This document shows positions 42,577 through 54,211 of a stretch of 64,000 bases of DNA, in pieces (within the stretch, counting starts at the first letter, position 1; the number at the start of each line of letters is the position of its first letter). Source of the DNA: CAYUST01 sp964447535 (GTDB lineage Bacteria > Patescibacteriota > Gracilibacteria > Absconditabacterales > Absconditicoccaceae); the NCBI GenBank assembly GCA_964447535.1, contig CAYUST010000006.1, positions 20,236 to 84,235 of the forward strand, given 5' to 3'. The position numbers were made by a program, and so were the translations under genes. Below the pieces are notes generated by a model that worked only from the letters and a program-made list of their open reading frames with translations, did not search any database and was not told the DNA's origin.

Positions 42577-43902
42577 TTACTTTGTATCTTTCGCAAAAAG
42601 TAGCCTACTACATCTCAATCCTTTCTCAATATTTGTTTTGCAGAAATTCTCATCGATGCCATGCATGTTGCAATCTTCATTGGCAAAATCAACGACCGCT
42701 ACAGGGCACCCTACATACTTTTGGAACAGTCCACTAATAGGTACTGCAGCTCCACAATGTCTTATGATCACGGGAGTATCATACGCAGTTGCGAGTGCTG
42801 TGCGGCAAGTCTGTACCCGTTCACTATCCGTGCTGAGTGCAATTGCATTGTAAGGATCAGAAGTTTCAATGCTAAACGTGGCATACGAAGGTAACATCTT
42901 TTCTACCCAATTGGTAAACAGGGTGATCATCTCTTTCGCTTCTTGTCCTGGTGCAAAACGGAAATTCATCTTACCGATAGCTTTGGCAGGAATGATATTT
43001 TTGTAACCGGTGCCTGTATAGCCACTACTCAGTCCACTCACTTGAATGGTAGGCAATAAGCCGTTTGCCGTCATTGCATCATATCATGCTGGGACTACAG
43101 TGCCTTTGGCTCCCGTTGCCTCAAAGAGTGCCTGTGTATCAAAAGGGATCGTCAGATTGTTGGCAATCGTTGCTTGATCTATTGGAGCGACCGAATCATA
43201 CCATCAGGGGATAGCAATCAATCATTGCTCATCATATAGCTGTGCAAGGAGTTGCAGTAAAGTGTGACTTGCAGAAGGAAGAATATTGCCATACATACCA
43301 CTATGCACATCAGTGTTTGCTGTCTGAATAGTGAGCGTCATATTTGCTCCACCTCTGAAACTTTCGGTCATCGTCGGCGTACTGTGCCCGATGATTTCTC
43401 CATCAGAAATAATAACTCCATCACAAGCCAAAAGATCTTTGTATTGATCAAAAAAATTGATCATATACGGAGAGCCCGTTTCCTCATCTCACTCGATCAA
43501 CACTTTGATATTACAACGTAAGTTTTGTCATGCTATCAAATCAAAAATAGTTGCGAGATGAATCAGATGCTGACCTTTGTTGTCAGCAACTCCTCTGGCA
43601 TACAACCTCTCACCATCATCACGAAGCACAAACGGATCACTTGCCCATCCATCCTCCATCGCAGCAGGCTGCACATCATAGTGCCCATAAATCAGATAAG
43701 TCGGCAAGGTAGGATCGACTACGTAGTGACCATAGATGAGGGGGTTTCCAAATCAGGTGATACTCTGCACGCTGAAACCATGTGCTTGCAGTTGGGTAGC
43801 TAACCATGCTCCACATGCTTCAACTTCACTACGAAACTCAGGATCAGTAGATACTGACTTGAACGCCAAAGATGTTTTGAGTAAGTCTAAGAACTTTTCC
43901 AT
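42577..43902 (-). CDS. M20-family metallopeptidase
   Basis: A 441-residue zinc dipeptidase/deacylase of the ArgE/DapE/CPG2 group. YLIYGHYDVQPA gives the metal His/Asp, GVADNKGQHL the bridging Asp, GDEETGSP the catalytic Glu pair. DGVIISDGE and the dimerisation domain (GGANMTLTIQTANTDVHSGMYG) follow, with the final metal His in NMHGIDENF. Several UGA codons (43222 and others) are read as Gly. It probably degrades peptides taken from outside, fitting an organism with reduced biosynthesis. Its promoter region holds the tandem hairpin units. Confidence 0.9.
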
Positions 43903-43971
43903 GGATAAGAGAGAAATGAATAGACTCTGTATAGTGAAGTTAGCATAAATTGCGATATTTTTTTATTTAGG

Positions 43972-44165
43972 AAAAAGTTTATTCCCTCGTAATTGCGAAG
44001 CAGTTATGGAGTAAGACTTTTTTTTCTTTTTATGAAAGAAAAAAGCTTATCGCCCCACAAGGTTATGAAATAACTTTGGAGGTAGGATTTGTTTTTTTTG
44101 TTTTCAAAAAAAGTTTATCGCCCCCAAAAGTGCCTAGTACTTTTGAGGTAAGATTTATTTTTTGT
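43972..44165. repeat. Three tandem structured repeat units
   Basis: Three degenerate ~60-base units lie at about 43972-44027, 44037-44099 and 44105-44165. Each has an A run, a GTTTATCGCCCC-like word, an inner hairpin, a GGAGGTAAGATTT-like word and a T run. The inner stems differ in sequence but pair in each unit: TAATTGC/GCAGTTA, AAGGTTAT/ATAACTTT and AAAAGT/ACTTTT. The spacer carries no gene. Flank conservation with covarying stems suggests selection on RNA structure; the role is unknown. Confidence 0.65.
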
Positions 44166-44170
44166 GTATC

Positions 44171-44195
44171 AAAAAAAGGAGTTGCATGCAACTCC
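44171..44195 (-). terminator. Terminator of the 44218 gene
   Basis: A perfect palindrome GGAGTTGCATGCAACTCC (44178-44195) is preceded by seven A on the + strand, a U run on the - strand transcript. Confidence 0.8.
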
Positions 44196-44217
44196 TTTAT
44201 ATATGTTTTGCGGTTCA

Positions 44218-44925
44218 TTATTCATCATCTTCATCCTCATCCTCCCGTTTTTGCCACCATGCCCAGAAGTTTTTATTAGCTTCGCGGATATCCGGCGCTT
44301 CATCAACGAGTTGAGCAATGTACTGGTACTCTGCTGGTTTCAAGTCCTCTCCCCAATTGTCATGCAAGCATTCATTTTTAGAAAAATCTTCATTGAGCAC
44401 TTGCAAGGCAGTTTCCATTCCTTCATTGTAGTAAACAATGACATTAGGATGGATAAAGTCTTCCTTAGCAATCATTTCTGTATGCTCACCCACTTGTTTT
44501 TGGAGCAAGATTGGGCCAGCAGGCAAAGCTGTCACAGGGATAAATTCTTTTGCCAAATTGTAGTATCCCCACTGTTCTTTCCAAATGATCATCGCCTCTT
44601 GTTGTTTGAGGGTAGGATTGAAGTCCACCCGCAATGCACCTTCTTGTACGCTGACAACGACTTTGAGTCGTTTGTTGTTTTTGTAGAAGGTTTTGGTAGG
44701 TACTGCAGTAATCACTCCACCATAGCCATCAATATAGATGAGTAGGTCAGAGTAACCTTGCGATTCCTGCGTAAGTCCCACGCGACAAACGTGTGCATGT
44801 GTGATTTGGCCGTGCCAAGTAATCTTCTGCTTAATTAGTGGGAATACCCATTTTTCCTTTGCTGGGAAGTAGATCTTAGCCAGGTTCTGGATGGCCACCA
44901 GGGTAATATTTTTGATTCGTTCCAT
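44218..44925 (-). CDS. Hypothetical protein with acidic tail
   Basis: A 235-residue cytoplasmic protein without in-frame UGA. Mixed alpha/beta pattern (MERIKNITLVAIQNLAK; GYSDLLIYIDGYGGVITAV; LKVVVSVQEGALRVDFN) and a strongly acidic C-terminus (KREDEDEDDE). The ATG at 44925 starts a more typical sequence than the longer upstream reading. It is flanked by a terminator downstream and a long AT-rich spacer upstream. No family recognised. Confidence 0.6.
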   Translation of the reverse strand: MERIKNITLVAIQNLAKIYFPAKEKWVFPLIKQKITWHGQITHAHVCRVGLTQESQGYSDLLIYIDGYGGVITAVPTKTFYKNNKRLKVVVSVQEGALRVDFNPTLKQQEAMIIWKEQWGYYNLAKEFIPVTALPAGPILLQKQVGEHTEMIAKEDFIHPNVIVYYNEGMETALQVLNEDFSKNECLHDNWGEDLKPAEYQYIAQLVDEAPDIREANKNFWAWWQKREDEDEDDE

Positions 44926-45041
44926 ATAAATGATGTTTTGTACATACGTAAAATAATAGTTTATTATCAATAGTCAATACTAGTGATGAAGAATAATACA
45001 TTTACTGTATTGCTATTCGTATTTTCTAATTATAAATATGT

Positions 45042-45071
45042 TTGACATATTATATATATTATTTATAAGAT
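45042..45071 (+). promoter_or_regulatory. Probable promoter of the 45100 gene
   Basis: TTGACA (45042-45047) and TAAGAT (45066-45071) are 18 bases apart, placing transcription start about 20 bases before the ATG at 45100. Confidence 0.6.
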
Positions 45072-45099
45072 ACATATTTATTCTGCCAAGCACCGGCCT

Positions 45100-48000
45100 A
45101 TGATGCGTACTGATATCTACAAACAGGCCATGCATATGACTCTCAAACAACATAAGAAAAGAGGGCTCCACTACAACGAAAGCCAACCTACAGAATCCGT
45201 ACTCCATGGTTTGGTGGTCTCCAATCATGAGTATATTATTGATCTACTCCTTGCAGATGTATCGACCAAAGATACTGGGATGGTGTGAGATCTCATCACT
45301 ATTGCCATCGAGCAAGAAAATTTCACCAAAGCAATGGACTTGATGCAACAATATCCTCAAACATTGTGGAGAGTAGATTTTACTGGTATTTCACATGCGA
45401 TCGTGACTTCAGGTAGTTCTGCGAACCTCACAAGATATATGCAGCTCCTAGGATGACTAGGCAATGTGATAGAAATGTGAGAACATATATATCTCCTGAC
45501 GCTCTTGTGGAAACAAAAAAACTTCATCACTGCACAGCATATTATTGACCTTCTGCCCAATTTTACACAACCACTGGCAGTATGCATACATAATTGGGAA
45601 CAAGGCATCTTACCCGATCCTACTGCATTATCCGATGCACTTGCACAATGGAATATGGGCATTGGTGACTCTGCTTACTGACATCGCTCAATGATAGAAT
45701 TACTTTTCAAAAAAATACAGACTACTCCTGATAAAATGATTGCCACTCCGTTGGCCAAGACACTACTTGGTGGGGTTCCAAAACAAGTACTGTTTTGACT
45801 CAATGTATCTATCAGCGAAATGAGACAAGATATTTTTACTTTCCACTCGCACAAGGGCGAATTTACAGAGTTGCAAGAATTTCTCGAACACACGGGCAAA
45901 CGATCTGATTGGCAACTAACTTTCGTGCAAGCACAACTTGACTATGCAATACGCCATCAAGAGAGCACTCTCCACAAAACAGCACTCGATACCTATTGTA
46001 AACTACAAGATCGTGAAATTGCATCACTGAAAAGTGAACAAGACAACGACCCCTCAAATGACAATCAGGTAAGTATCTGTACTCACGAAGCACAGAAATA
46101 TCTAGCACTCGCTGTGTATGCACACTACTATACTACTGCACACGAATCGCAAGAGTACATACAGCAGATGATCCAAGCTACAGATGCCATAGTTACGCAA
46201 GCACCAGCTGACATCTCCGCCAAGGATCTCCAAAGGCGTAAAGACCGAGAGAAAAAACCGTTGAAAAGAACCTGCAAAGAAACATTCCAAGTGTATGGTC
46301 TCTTACATCTCCTCCCTGCTACCGATGGACGAAATACTCCACTCAAGGATCCCCAACAAAAGGAAAAGGATAAGCTGGTAAGCGATGCATTACACGCACA
46401 AAAAAGAGAGGCCGAGCAAAAATCATATGAAACAGCATACACTGCAAAGGCAGTAGGGAAAACTAAAGAATTGCATATGCTCCTGCAACAATGAGCAGAA
46501 GAAGAGGCGTTACAATATATCAAACGAACCTATGACAATGCATATCGACATGAAGCAGCACGAGAAAATGCGATGCTCTTCATAGATTACTATCCCAAGC
46601 AATGGAAAGCTATATATGGTCATTTTTCAAACAAATATTTTGATAGATATACTAGTGGTCGTGCTAGTCGAAGCCATATGGCACAGTTCCTCGTCAAAGC
46701 ACATCAGCTAAAGCTCATCTCCAAAAAAACATGGTCTGAAATTCTTGATCAATTGAGGCGCTCGAGATACGGAGACTATGGACAATGTGTACTCAGTCAT
46801 GAGCTGATAGTAGGTCTCATCTACGGACTCATCACCATATGAAAAAGTAAAAAAGCACGAACACTTTTTTCACATATCACAAAACGGGATGATCATCCTC
46901 TCGAACAGAAAACTATATGAGCTTGTCTTTCACTCTTTATCCAACACTCTGCTCCTGCCAGTCAGAGACACGGGGCATATGCACTCTACAAAGGGCAAGA
47001 CACCACCACTTTTTCTCTCACCACTCACAAAGAACTCATAGAGTACCGAAATACCAAGACAGACCTTCATGCACACTTTGATGATCAAACGAACTACCAA
47101 CACAGTAGTGAACAATTACTCAATGCACTGCAAACCGCACCAGTGCCTCTCGGTGCTCTTCGTACATTATCGAAAGAGATACGTTCAAACTGCTTAAGAG
47201 ATACTCATCAACTCAAAGCAGAGTTGACCGCTATAGAACACTCACCCACATGCGCAACTCCAGAAACCAAAAGAAGGCTTGTAGAAACGATGATTTCTGG
47301 AAAACTCTCTGGGATGGAATCTCATACGCTCTTCAAGAAGAAAGATACTCCACCTCGCATGCTGCGTTTTTTCTTCAAAAAATTAGTACAAAAAAAATAT
47401 CTTAGTGAAAAAACAACTCGTTTTCTCAAAGCAGACCGACAAGAACATATCCACTCTCTCCGCCAACTACTTGCACAACATCAAAGTGAATTCAATACTG
47501 TAATAGAAACGATTGAAGCAAATAAGTTTGCAGCAAAAGATCGGAAAATTGTATTTCTTGTGCTTACGCATGTTGGTACTTTTACCAAATGAATATGGAC
47601 CCAAGCAATTGCATGTCAATTCGATATACCTTCTCTCCAAGCACTAGCAGTACGTATGAAACAAGCCAAAAAACGCATCTTTTGAAACACACCACTTCCT
47701 AGAGAGATGACCCCCGACCTCCAAGCAGAGTTGGTCTATCAAGCATATCGTCCCATCAATCTCAGCTGTCAAGAAACTGCTGATTTACTCATGCAAATAG
47801 ACGATGTCACGCATCATCTGGATAAGTACACTTTTCCAAAAAATGGGTACGCCCTAGAGCTCCTGGCTAGACAAGAAGTAGAACTTGCCGAATGAGAAAC
47901 AGTAAATTGGCAGTTAGATACATTTGCAGACCACCTACACATGCGTGATTTTCCCTATTCAAAAGAGCAAATTCAAAGTGCATCAAGGGGTATCTGCGAA

Positions 48001-49005
48001 GTAGGGAGATACAAACTAACAAGGTTTGATCAATTCATCACTAAAATACTTGGACAACTCCTCCAAAAAGATCCTTTTGCGGAAGCATTGCTCGCCTCCT
48101 ATGGTCGTGCAGGCATCGCGAGATATCAGTATCTGCTCGGACTCAGAGAGTTGCTTGCGGTCTATCTCCCAGATCATCTCGCACAGTTAATGCAAAGTTT
48201 TTTTGTTCAACACACAGAGCTCACTTCTGGTATGCGAACTAGTCTCCAAAAAGCGCTCGAAGAACCACGCAGACAATCTCAAATTACCCAACAGCTTGGC
48301 ATACATCTCCCTTCAGGCATGGATAGTACAACAACTGCCAACGTTATAGCACAAATTATATGTAAACAATCAGTTGCCTATCGTGACTACCAAAAGAAAA
48401 TACAACAAGAGCTAAAAAAATATATCAACAAACAGGGGACTGAAATCAAAGCGAGCAAATGAGGGCTACAAGTGTATGTCAGCAAAAACCAAGCATCATT
48501 TTTTGCAAAAGCTAGTGCTTGATTATGTACCGAGAGAGACATTGATTCTTTCCATAGGCCAGATCACTTTCACTTCAATATTATCGATACACAATCCCAA
48601 GCTTGTTGTGGCAATCTCATGGCATATGAAACCATCTATAACGGACAAAGAATACTCCTGTTGAGAGGATTCAATCCCAACACACAATTACTCAAAACAA
48701 TTGACGTCCCTACTTTCTGTGAATGACTCATAGATATAGCTACGCAATTTGCACAGACAAATAATTTCTCTGGTGTATACATGTCCGATCCTGCTGGCCA
48801 GTACTATGCGCTCACCAATAGACCAGAAGTTCAGCAATATCTGATCAAGACTTACGGGAAAACTCCGCTCCCCTTTGAGTTCACTATTACTGATTATGCC
48901 ACTATACAAAAAATATACCTCCTCAGAGACATCATCGTGTCTGCAGAAAAATCATGCACTACTCTACCGGTAGAGTTGGTAACAACAGAAGTCGAGAACG
49001 CATAA
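45100..49005 (+). CDS. Giant helical protein of unknown function (1,301 residues)
   Basis: The longest gene in the window, joined through many UGA-Gly codons (45286, 46492, 46840, 48460 and others). No signal peptide and no membrane segment are seen, so it should be cytoplasmic. Most of the chain is alpha-helical, repeat-like and Gln/Lys/Glu-rich. About residues 1121-1295 form a separate globular domain: ASAGLCTERDIDSFHRPDHFHFNII, RILLLRGFNPNT, GVYMSDPAGQYYALTNRPE. Its pattern of Cys, His and Asp residues suggests an enzyme, but I cannot name the family. It is transcribed alone from its own promoter. Large size in a small genome implies an important, perhaps lifestyle-specific role. Confidence 0.75.
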
Positions 49006-49075
49006 GAAATCAGTTATTGGATGTACTTGAATGTGACTACGCTCTCTTAAAAGCAATTTACACATTGTCTATTTT

Positions 49076-49100
49076 GTTCTGGAGTCTGGAATCTTATTCT
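49076..49100. repeat. Dispersed intergenic repeat, family C
   Basis: TTCTGGAGTCTGG followed by AT-rich TTCTTATTCTC-like words recurs at 49982-50020. Looser ATTCTTAATTCTC runs lie at 24785-24815 and 40198-40240. Confidence 0.45.
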
Positions 49101-49898
49101 CTACTCTATCACTACGTGCTGATAGTTATCAATATAATGCATCTTACATTTTTTGAGAATCAGACCTACTTTTTCAATATCAGAAAGATCTCTTTTATCA
49201 ATTTCCAGCTTGAGTGAGAAAAATCCATCAAACTCATGTTGTTTGAATTTCTTGAATAACGCAGGCAGTTTGAGCATACCGTCACCAAGGGGCAGATGGG
49301 TATTACCGTGCTTGTCTACATCAGAGACATAGACGACCGACAGATAAGGAATAAAGTTTGCCATCTTTTTCATGAACTGCTCTTCCAAGACCTGCTCTTC
49401 CATATTCGCTATATCAAGACCCAAATACATTTTGTGTTTCTTGATAATTTGCACCATATCTTGAAAATAATACTTCGGGATGATACCAAGATAGTTTGAC
49501 TGTTCTGGATTGATAATACTAAACTTTACTCACTTGTTGTGTTGTTTGTAGGCAGGTAGGTGTGCTCTGAGGAATCTCCCTGAGGAAATATTGAACACCT
49601 CAGGAGCATTGATAGTGATGACTTCTGCACCTACTGCTCTTGCTATTTCAACAGCTTGATTCATCTCCTTGATATTCACATTCCTAGAAATCTGAATCAC
49701 TTTGATAGGCATATCGTACTTCTTGATGAGTGTCTGGACGTATTCAATATGCCATGCATCGAAATTTTTCCACATTGCCAAATCAATGCCATCAAACCCA
49801 ATTTCTTTGGCAGTCTGAAAAACGAGATCCAATCCATACCCAGAGAGCGTATCAGAGCTGAGGAGAAAAGAAGCTTTGTGACTTGCATTTGCTACCAT
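49101..49898 (-). CDS. Sugar phosphate isomerase/endonuclease-like TIM barrel
   Basis: A 265-residue protein of the xylose isomerase-like TIM barrel superfamily. ASFLLSSDTLSGYGLDLVF, GFDGIDLAMW, PIKVIQISRN, ARAVGAEVITINAPE, KHKMYLGLDIANM and SVVYVSDVDKHGNTHLPLGDGMLKLPALF show the expected alternating strands. Metal-site candidates lie in DIAN and SDVDKHGNTH. One UGA (49530) is read as Gly. The ATG at 49898 was preferred to an upstream TTG. The substrate is unknown; it could act on a sugar or be a nuclease. Confidence 0.75.
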
Positions 49899-49981
49899 AC
49901 CATTTTTGTAAGAATACAAAGATTACTCTATTGTATGCAGAAAACAAAAATATGCAAATTTTAGATAGAGAAAGTTGCAAT

Positions 49982-50020
49982 GATTCTGGAGTCTGGTTTC
50001 TAAATTCTTATTTCTTAACT
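49982..50020. repeat. Dispersed intergenic repeat, family C
   Basis: ATTCTGGAGTCTGG is followed by AT-rich ATTCTTATTTCTT words, matching the element at 49076-49100. It lies just past the 3' end of the PriA-like gene. Confidence 0.5.
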
Positions 50021-50021
50021 C

Positions 50022-50789
50022 TTATTTCTCCTCTCTCAACTCCTCTACCTCGGTCATCTCAAGCGTAATTCCAAGACGCTTACACAATTCCTGAAGAACC
50101 GTCACCGTGTGATATCTTGGGTCCTGTTGTTGTTTATAGTATCGTGTGTGCGGAGCTACGACAAGGCAGTGGGAGAGATGCGTTCGATCATGGAAAATCT
50201 GCGATCAGGTGGTGATGATAGTTGTTGCAGATCAGGTTTTGGTCGCTCGAAATGCCTCTTGCAATTGCTTGGGTGTCGATTGACTATGGAGCAACAACGT
50301 ATGGGGAAGCTCTTTGAATGTATCAGGAATTATGTTCATCATAGTTCGTACATCAGGAAAAACTACTACCTGTTGTGTATAGGATTGTGATGAAAGTTGT
50401 AATGTATATGAACTATCAATAGTTATAAAACTATCTGTAGTTGTTTGCAGTCAAGATTTTTTTTTCGTAGACTTAGGTTTTCTCGCTAAGAGAGGGAGAA
50501 GTTCATCACCCAACCGCAAGGAGAGTGCTTTCGGATAGGTAGTGAATCGATGTGCTACAAACCAGTGGACCCATGAAAGCGTGTGTGAGGAGAGCAACCC
50601 TGGCTCCAAGATTTCGCTACGAGAAACATGGGGAAGTTGCTTGGGTATCGTACAAGACAGCTGTGTACCAAGATGTAATGCATATTGATCCTGGAGATAC
50701 AACAAATCTCCCTCTAGCCCACTACCCGCAGGCAGGGTAAAAAGTCCGTGTTGCCCCGGGAAGGTAGTGAGATAACATGCGTACTCCAT
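50022..50789 (-). CDS. Short, degenerate PriA-like protein
   Basis: A 255-residue protein whose C-terminal part resembles the PriA helicase segment around the DEAH box. SATTIITTGSQIFHDR corresponds to the usual VVVGTRSA-F--F region, CLVVAPHTRYYKQQ to IVVDEEHD-SYKQ, and DPRYHTVTVLQELC to PRYHARDVA. The catalytic DEEH is replaced by APHT and no Walker A is present, so ATPase activity is not expected. Full PriA has over 700 residues. UGA at 50451 and in TKTGSAT and TTGSQ is read as Gly. The ATG lies 7 bases after the trpS stop, an operon. It may be a structural remnant used for replisome loading, or decaying. Confidence 0.65.
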
Positions 50790-50796
50790 CTCGCAA

Positions 50797-51777
50797 CTAC
50801 AACATAAAGCCTACTTTGGTAGAAATATCTTTGATCTTTTGCTCAGCTAATGGACGCACCTGCTCTGCACCAGACGACAAGAGTGCAATAATTTGCTCAT
50901 CTGAATAGCTATGGTAACGTTCTATCAACGGTAGAGTAAATGCAATGATCAGATCGCTGAGTTCTGCTTTGAGATCTTTGTACGAGACACCTCCTGCGAG
51001 ATAACGAGCACGAAGAGCTTGTTGTTGAGGCTCATCCAAAAAAAGTTTGGTAAGAGCAAAGATATGACAGGTGTCTGGATCCTTGGGAGCTTCGACCGGG
51101 ATAGCAGCGGTAGTGATGCGCGCTACTTTTTTGCGAATGGTATCCGCATCATCGAAGAGACCAATATAATTGTTGTATGATTTAGACATCTTGCGACCAT
51201 CGATGCCAGGCACAGTAGCAACAGTTTCTTGGATATAAGGAGCGGGAAGTTTGAAAGTTTCTCAAAACTGATGATTGAACTTTTGGGCAATATCTCTGGC
51301 ATATTCGACATGTTGTTTTTGATCCTTCCCCACCGGCACCAAATCAGGGTCATATAACAAAATATCTGCCGCCATGAGGATAGGATAATTGAACGTTCCG
51401 ACACTAATTTCATCCTCTTTTCCTGCATCTATTGCGGCTTTGAATGCGTGCATACGCTTCATAAATCACATATTAGTCACACACGCTAAGACTCGCATCA
51501 ATTGCGTATGTGCACTGATATCTGACTGATTGTAGATAAGTACTTGTTTGGGGTCAAGTCCGCAGGCCAAATAGGTTTTGACGGTAGTCAGGGTATTTTT
51601 GCGGATAGCTTCAGCATTGTGAAACTCGGTCAATGCATGAAGATTGGCCACAAACATAAATACACGCATATCCTCTTGGCGGCTTAGGCGTACCATTGGC
51701 TCTACGGCGCCGAAATAATTACCTATATGTAATTGGTCTCCTGTGGGTTTGACTCAGGTCAATACACGTTTTTGCAT
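50797..51777 (-). CDS. trpS: Tryptophanyl-tRNA synthetase
   Basis: A 326-residue class I synthetase charging tRNA-Trp. The HIGH-like motif is TGDQLHIGNYFGA (residues ~11-23) and the KMSKS loop is IDGRKMSKSYNNYI. FNYPILMAADILLYDPDLVPVGKDQKQH is the tryptophan/dimer region. UGA at 51754, 51466 and 51262 is read as Gly. Length is normal for the family. The start MQKRVLTGVKPTG matches the usual RVLSGIQPTG. It leads a two-gene operon with the PriA-like gene. Confidence 0.95.
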
Positions 51778-51879
51778 GGAGTGAAAAGAGATAAATAAGG
51801 TACAGCCAAGATACGCATCTTATAAAAGAATACAACCTGTGAACATGCAAAATAGAGTATGTAAAATGTATCAAAAAAT

Positions 51880-51908
51880 TTGACACTTTCATCTATTCTC
51901 TATATAAT
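51880..51908 (+). promoter_or_regulatory. Consensus sigma70-type promoter of the Cys-repeat surface protein
   Basis: TTGACA (51880-51885), a 17-base spacer and TATAAT (51903-51908). Transcription should start near 51915, about 30 bases before the ATG at 51944. Confidence 0.85.
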
Positions 51909-51943
51909 AATATGTGTATTCTCATTTTGAATTCTCGTACCCA

Positions 51944-54022
51944 ATGCAAAAAACACAAAGCAAAAGCCTTATTTCATCACATTACCCGGTCAAATCACCG
52001 AAGCACTTTTGGCGTATTTTCTGTGTAGGTTTTGTGCTTGTTTGTGCGCAACAAGGAAGTGTGGTTTTTGGGCAGGGAGCTGCGATTGGTGAAACAAAAG
52101 TTGAGGGGTTTAATCAATTTAATTGCTCATTTACTGTTGATGGCATTATCTCAAATAATATCATCGATATAGGCGGTACTCTCTACACCAATATGCAAAA
52201 TATGCAAGGAGTAGCATATGCTGATATCGCAGGGAATGTTGAAATCGTGTGAGACATAAATCCTACGGTTCTTGCGTCCATACCAGCTATGCAATCTACA
52301 CTATTACCTTTCACCTTAACCTTGTGAGATTGAATAAAGAATATCACCTTCAAGGCAATTAACAATGCACAAACGTTGGCCTGTATTGTTGGATCGAATA
52401 CCATTTTTGATCAAACAGCACCTTCCATCAGTAGCCCTACCGTACCGAATAATATGACGGTAATCACCGATACAAATCTAGTGCTTAATCGAAATGCATC
52501 CGTGGACACCTGAGTAGGATTTGCAGACTATCAAATCTATATTTCTCGTGATATTACCTTTCCCCCTAACGATACCTATACATTTATTTCTACAGCTACC
52601 AGTGCAACACTTGTTACACCGCTCTATCTTAGAGGGTCACAGTATCGACGTGTAGAAGCCAGAGACTTATTGGGGAATACGGTGATGTCAAATCCACGGA
52701 CCTTCACCTACAATCCCTTCGTACCAACAGGCTGACCTAACACGACACCTGATGCACCCGTTACGCCACCAACAGCGGTTTGTGGAAATGCGGTACAAGA
52801 AGGTAGTGAATCATGCGATGATGGCAATCTCACCAACGGAGATGGGTGTAGCGCAACTTGTACCACTGAACCAACACACTATTGTGGTGACAATGATATA
52901 AATCAACCGACTGAACAATGTGATGATGGTAACATCGCCAATGGGGATGGCTGTAGTGCACAGTGTCAAACTGAGGTAGTTCCACTCTGTTGAGATGGCA
53001 GTATCAATCAACCTTCAGAAGCATGTGATGATGGCAATCTCACCAATGGTGATGGTTGTAATTCATCGTGTGCGTTTGAACCTATCATTGTCCCGATCAG
53101 TACTTGTTGAAATAGTATTGTTGAAATTGGTGAACGTTGTGATGATGGCAATACCAGTAATAACGATAATTGTAGCACAGACTGTACTCCTCTTTATACT
53201 GTATACTGTGGTAACTGAATCCGTGAAGGCGATGAAGTTTGTGACGATGGCAATACTACCAATGGCGATAGTTGTAGTGCACAATGTCAAAGAGAACGGG
53301 GTGCATTCTGTGGTGATGGCATGATAAATCAGCCAAATGAAAATTGCGATGACGGCAATAGATCAGAAGCAGATAACTGTGGCATCAACTGCCAGAGTGG
53401 TGGTCCTGTCACTTGTGGCAATGGAAACATGGATGCTGCAGAACAATGTGATGATGGTAACCTCACCAATGGGGATGGCTGTAGTCAACGTTGTACCAAT
53501 GAAACTACTCGTTTTGAAAATGAAGATACCTTTGAAACCGACATCCCTGATACAGCTACCAAAACAGAAGGTGGTGCCTGAAATGGGCAGACTGATGGCA
53601 CTACGACGAATGATCTTGGAACAACTGATAGCATAAAAATTGGAAAAAAACCTAGTACGCAACAAAAGCCAGATCTCATTACTGAAAAGTTAAAAACTGT
53701 TGATGAGTTTAGAAAGTCCCCTCGTTGGTCTGAACGCGAACTTTTCGAAGAACAAAAATTTGGTACACAAAGTGCTAAAGGCTGAAAAAATGGTCCACTT
53801 GACGAACATGCAGCACCTTACCGTTCAACACCTCATCCTCGGGGTGGTTTGACTGGAGGTAAGTCATTTGCCAAGATTACTGGCATGAGTATCCTCGTTT
53901 TCTTTGCACTCTGATACGACGTAGATACCTACAAAGTTCGATATCGTATGATGCTCTTCAAAGAACCCGTGATGGTAAAAGCACACCTCACCTATTATCG
54001 CTCCTGGAGAGAGGAAGGGTAA
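51944..54022 (+). CDS. Surface protein with Cys-rich CDDGN repeats and YDV-VRYR tail
   Basis: A 692-residue exported protein. A signal segment (FCVGFVLVCAQQGSVVFGQG) is followed by an Ig/fibronectin-like part (residues ~35-260, containing DQTAPSISSPT). Seven disulphide repeats of the CDDGN-x-x-NGDGC-x-x-x-C type follow (DUF4215/Myxococcus Cys-rich repeat). An acidic linker and a C-terminal hydrophobic segment come next. After the membrane segment comes YDV (658-660) and VRYR (about 665-668), also found at the end of the 58943-60316 protein. UGA is used often for Gly, even inside repeats. It is likely an adhesin on the cell surface, anchored by its C-terminus. Confidence 0.85.
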
Positions 54023-54154
54023 AACAAGAAAGCACACAACGCTGCATTGCATGCAATTGTTTTAGAGGACGAATCCCACAAACCATAGGTTGCGGGACAA
54101 TTATATCAATCACTGAAAGTTTCATTACATTCACTTTGAGTGAAGATATAAATG

Positions 54155-54177
54155 AAAAAACCCGGCGATACGCCGGG
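54155..54177 (-). terminator. Terminator of the T9SS-type gene
   Basis: CCCGGCG / CGCCGGG (54161-54177) with an ATA loop and six A on the + strand at 54155-54160, a U run on the - strand transcript, 35 bases past the stop. Confidence 0.85.
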
Positions 54178-54211
54178 TTTACCTCAATTGAGATATTGGT
54201 TATTACGAAGA

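Noticed and set aside
45100..49005. Many frameshifts or nonsense mutations suggesting a pseudogene
   Set aside because: Every break is a TGA in the same frame; no UAA or UAG occurs before 49003.
52780..53500. Regularly spaced near-identical units resembling a CRISPR-like or DNA tandem repeat
   Set aside because: The repeats are in frame and encode the CDDGN Cys-rich protein repeat; unit spacing and sequence vary as in a protein repeat.
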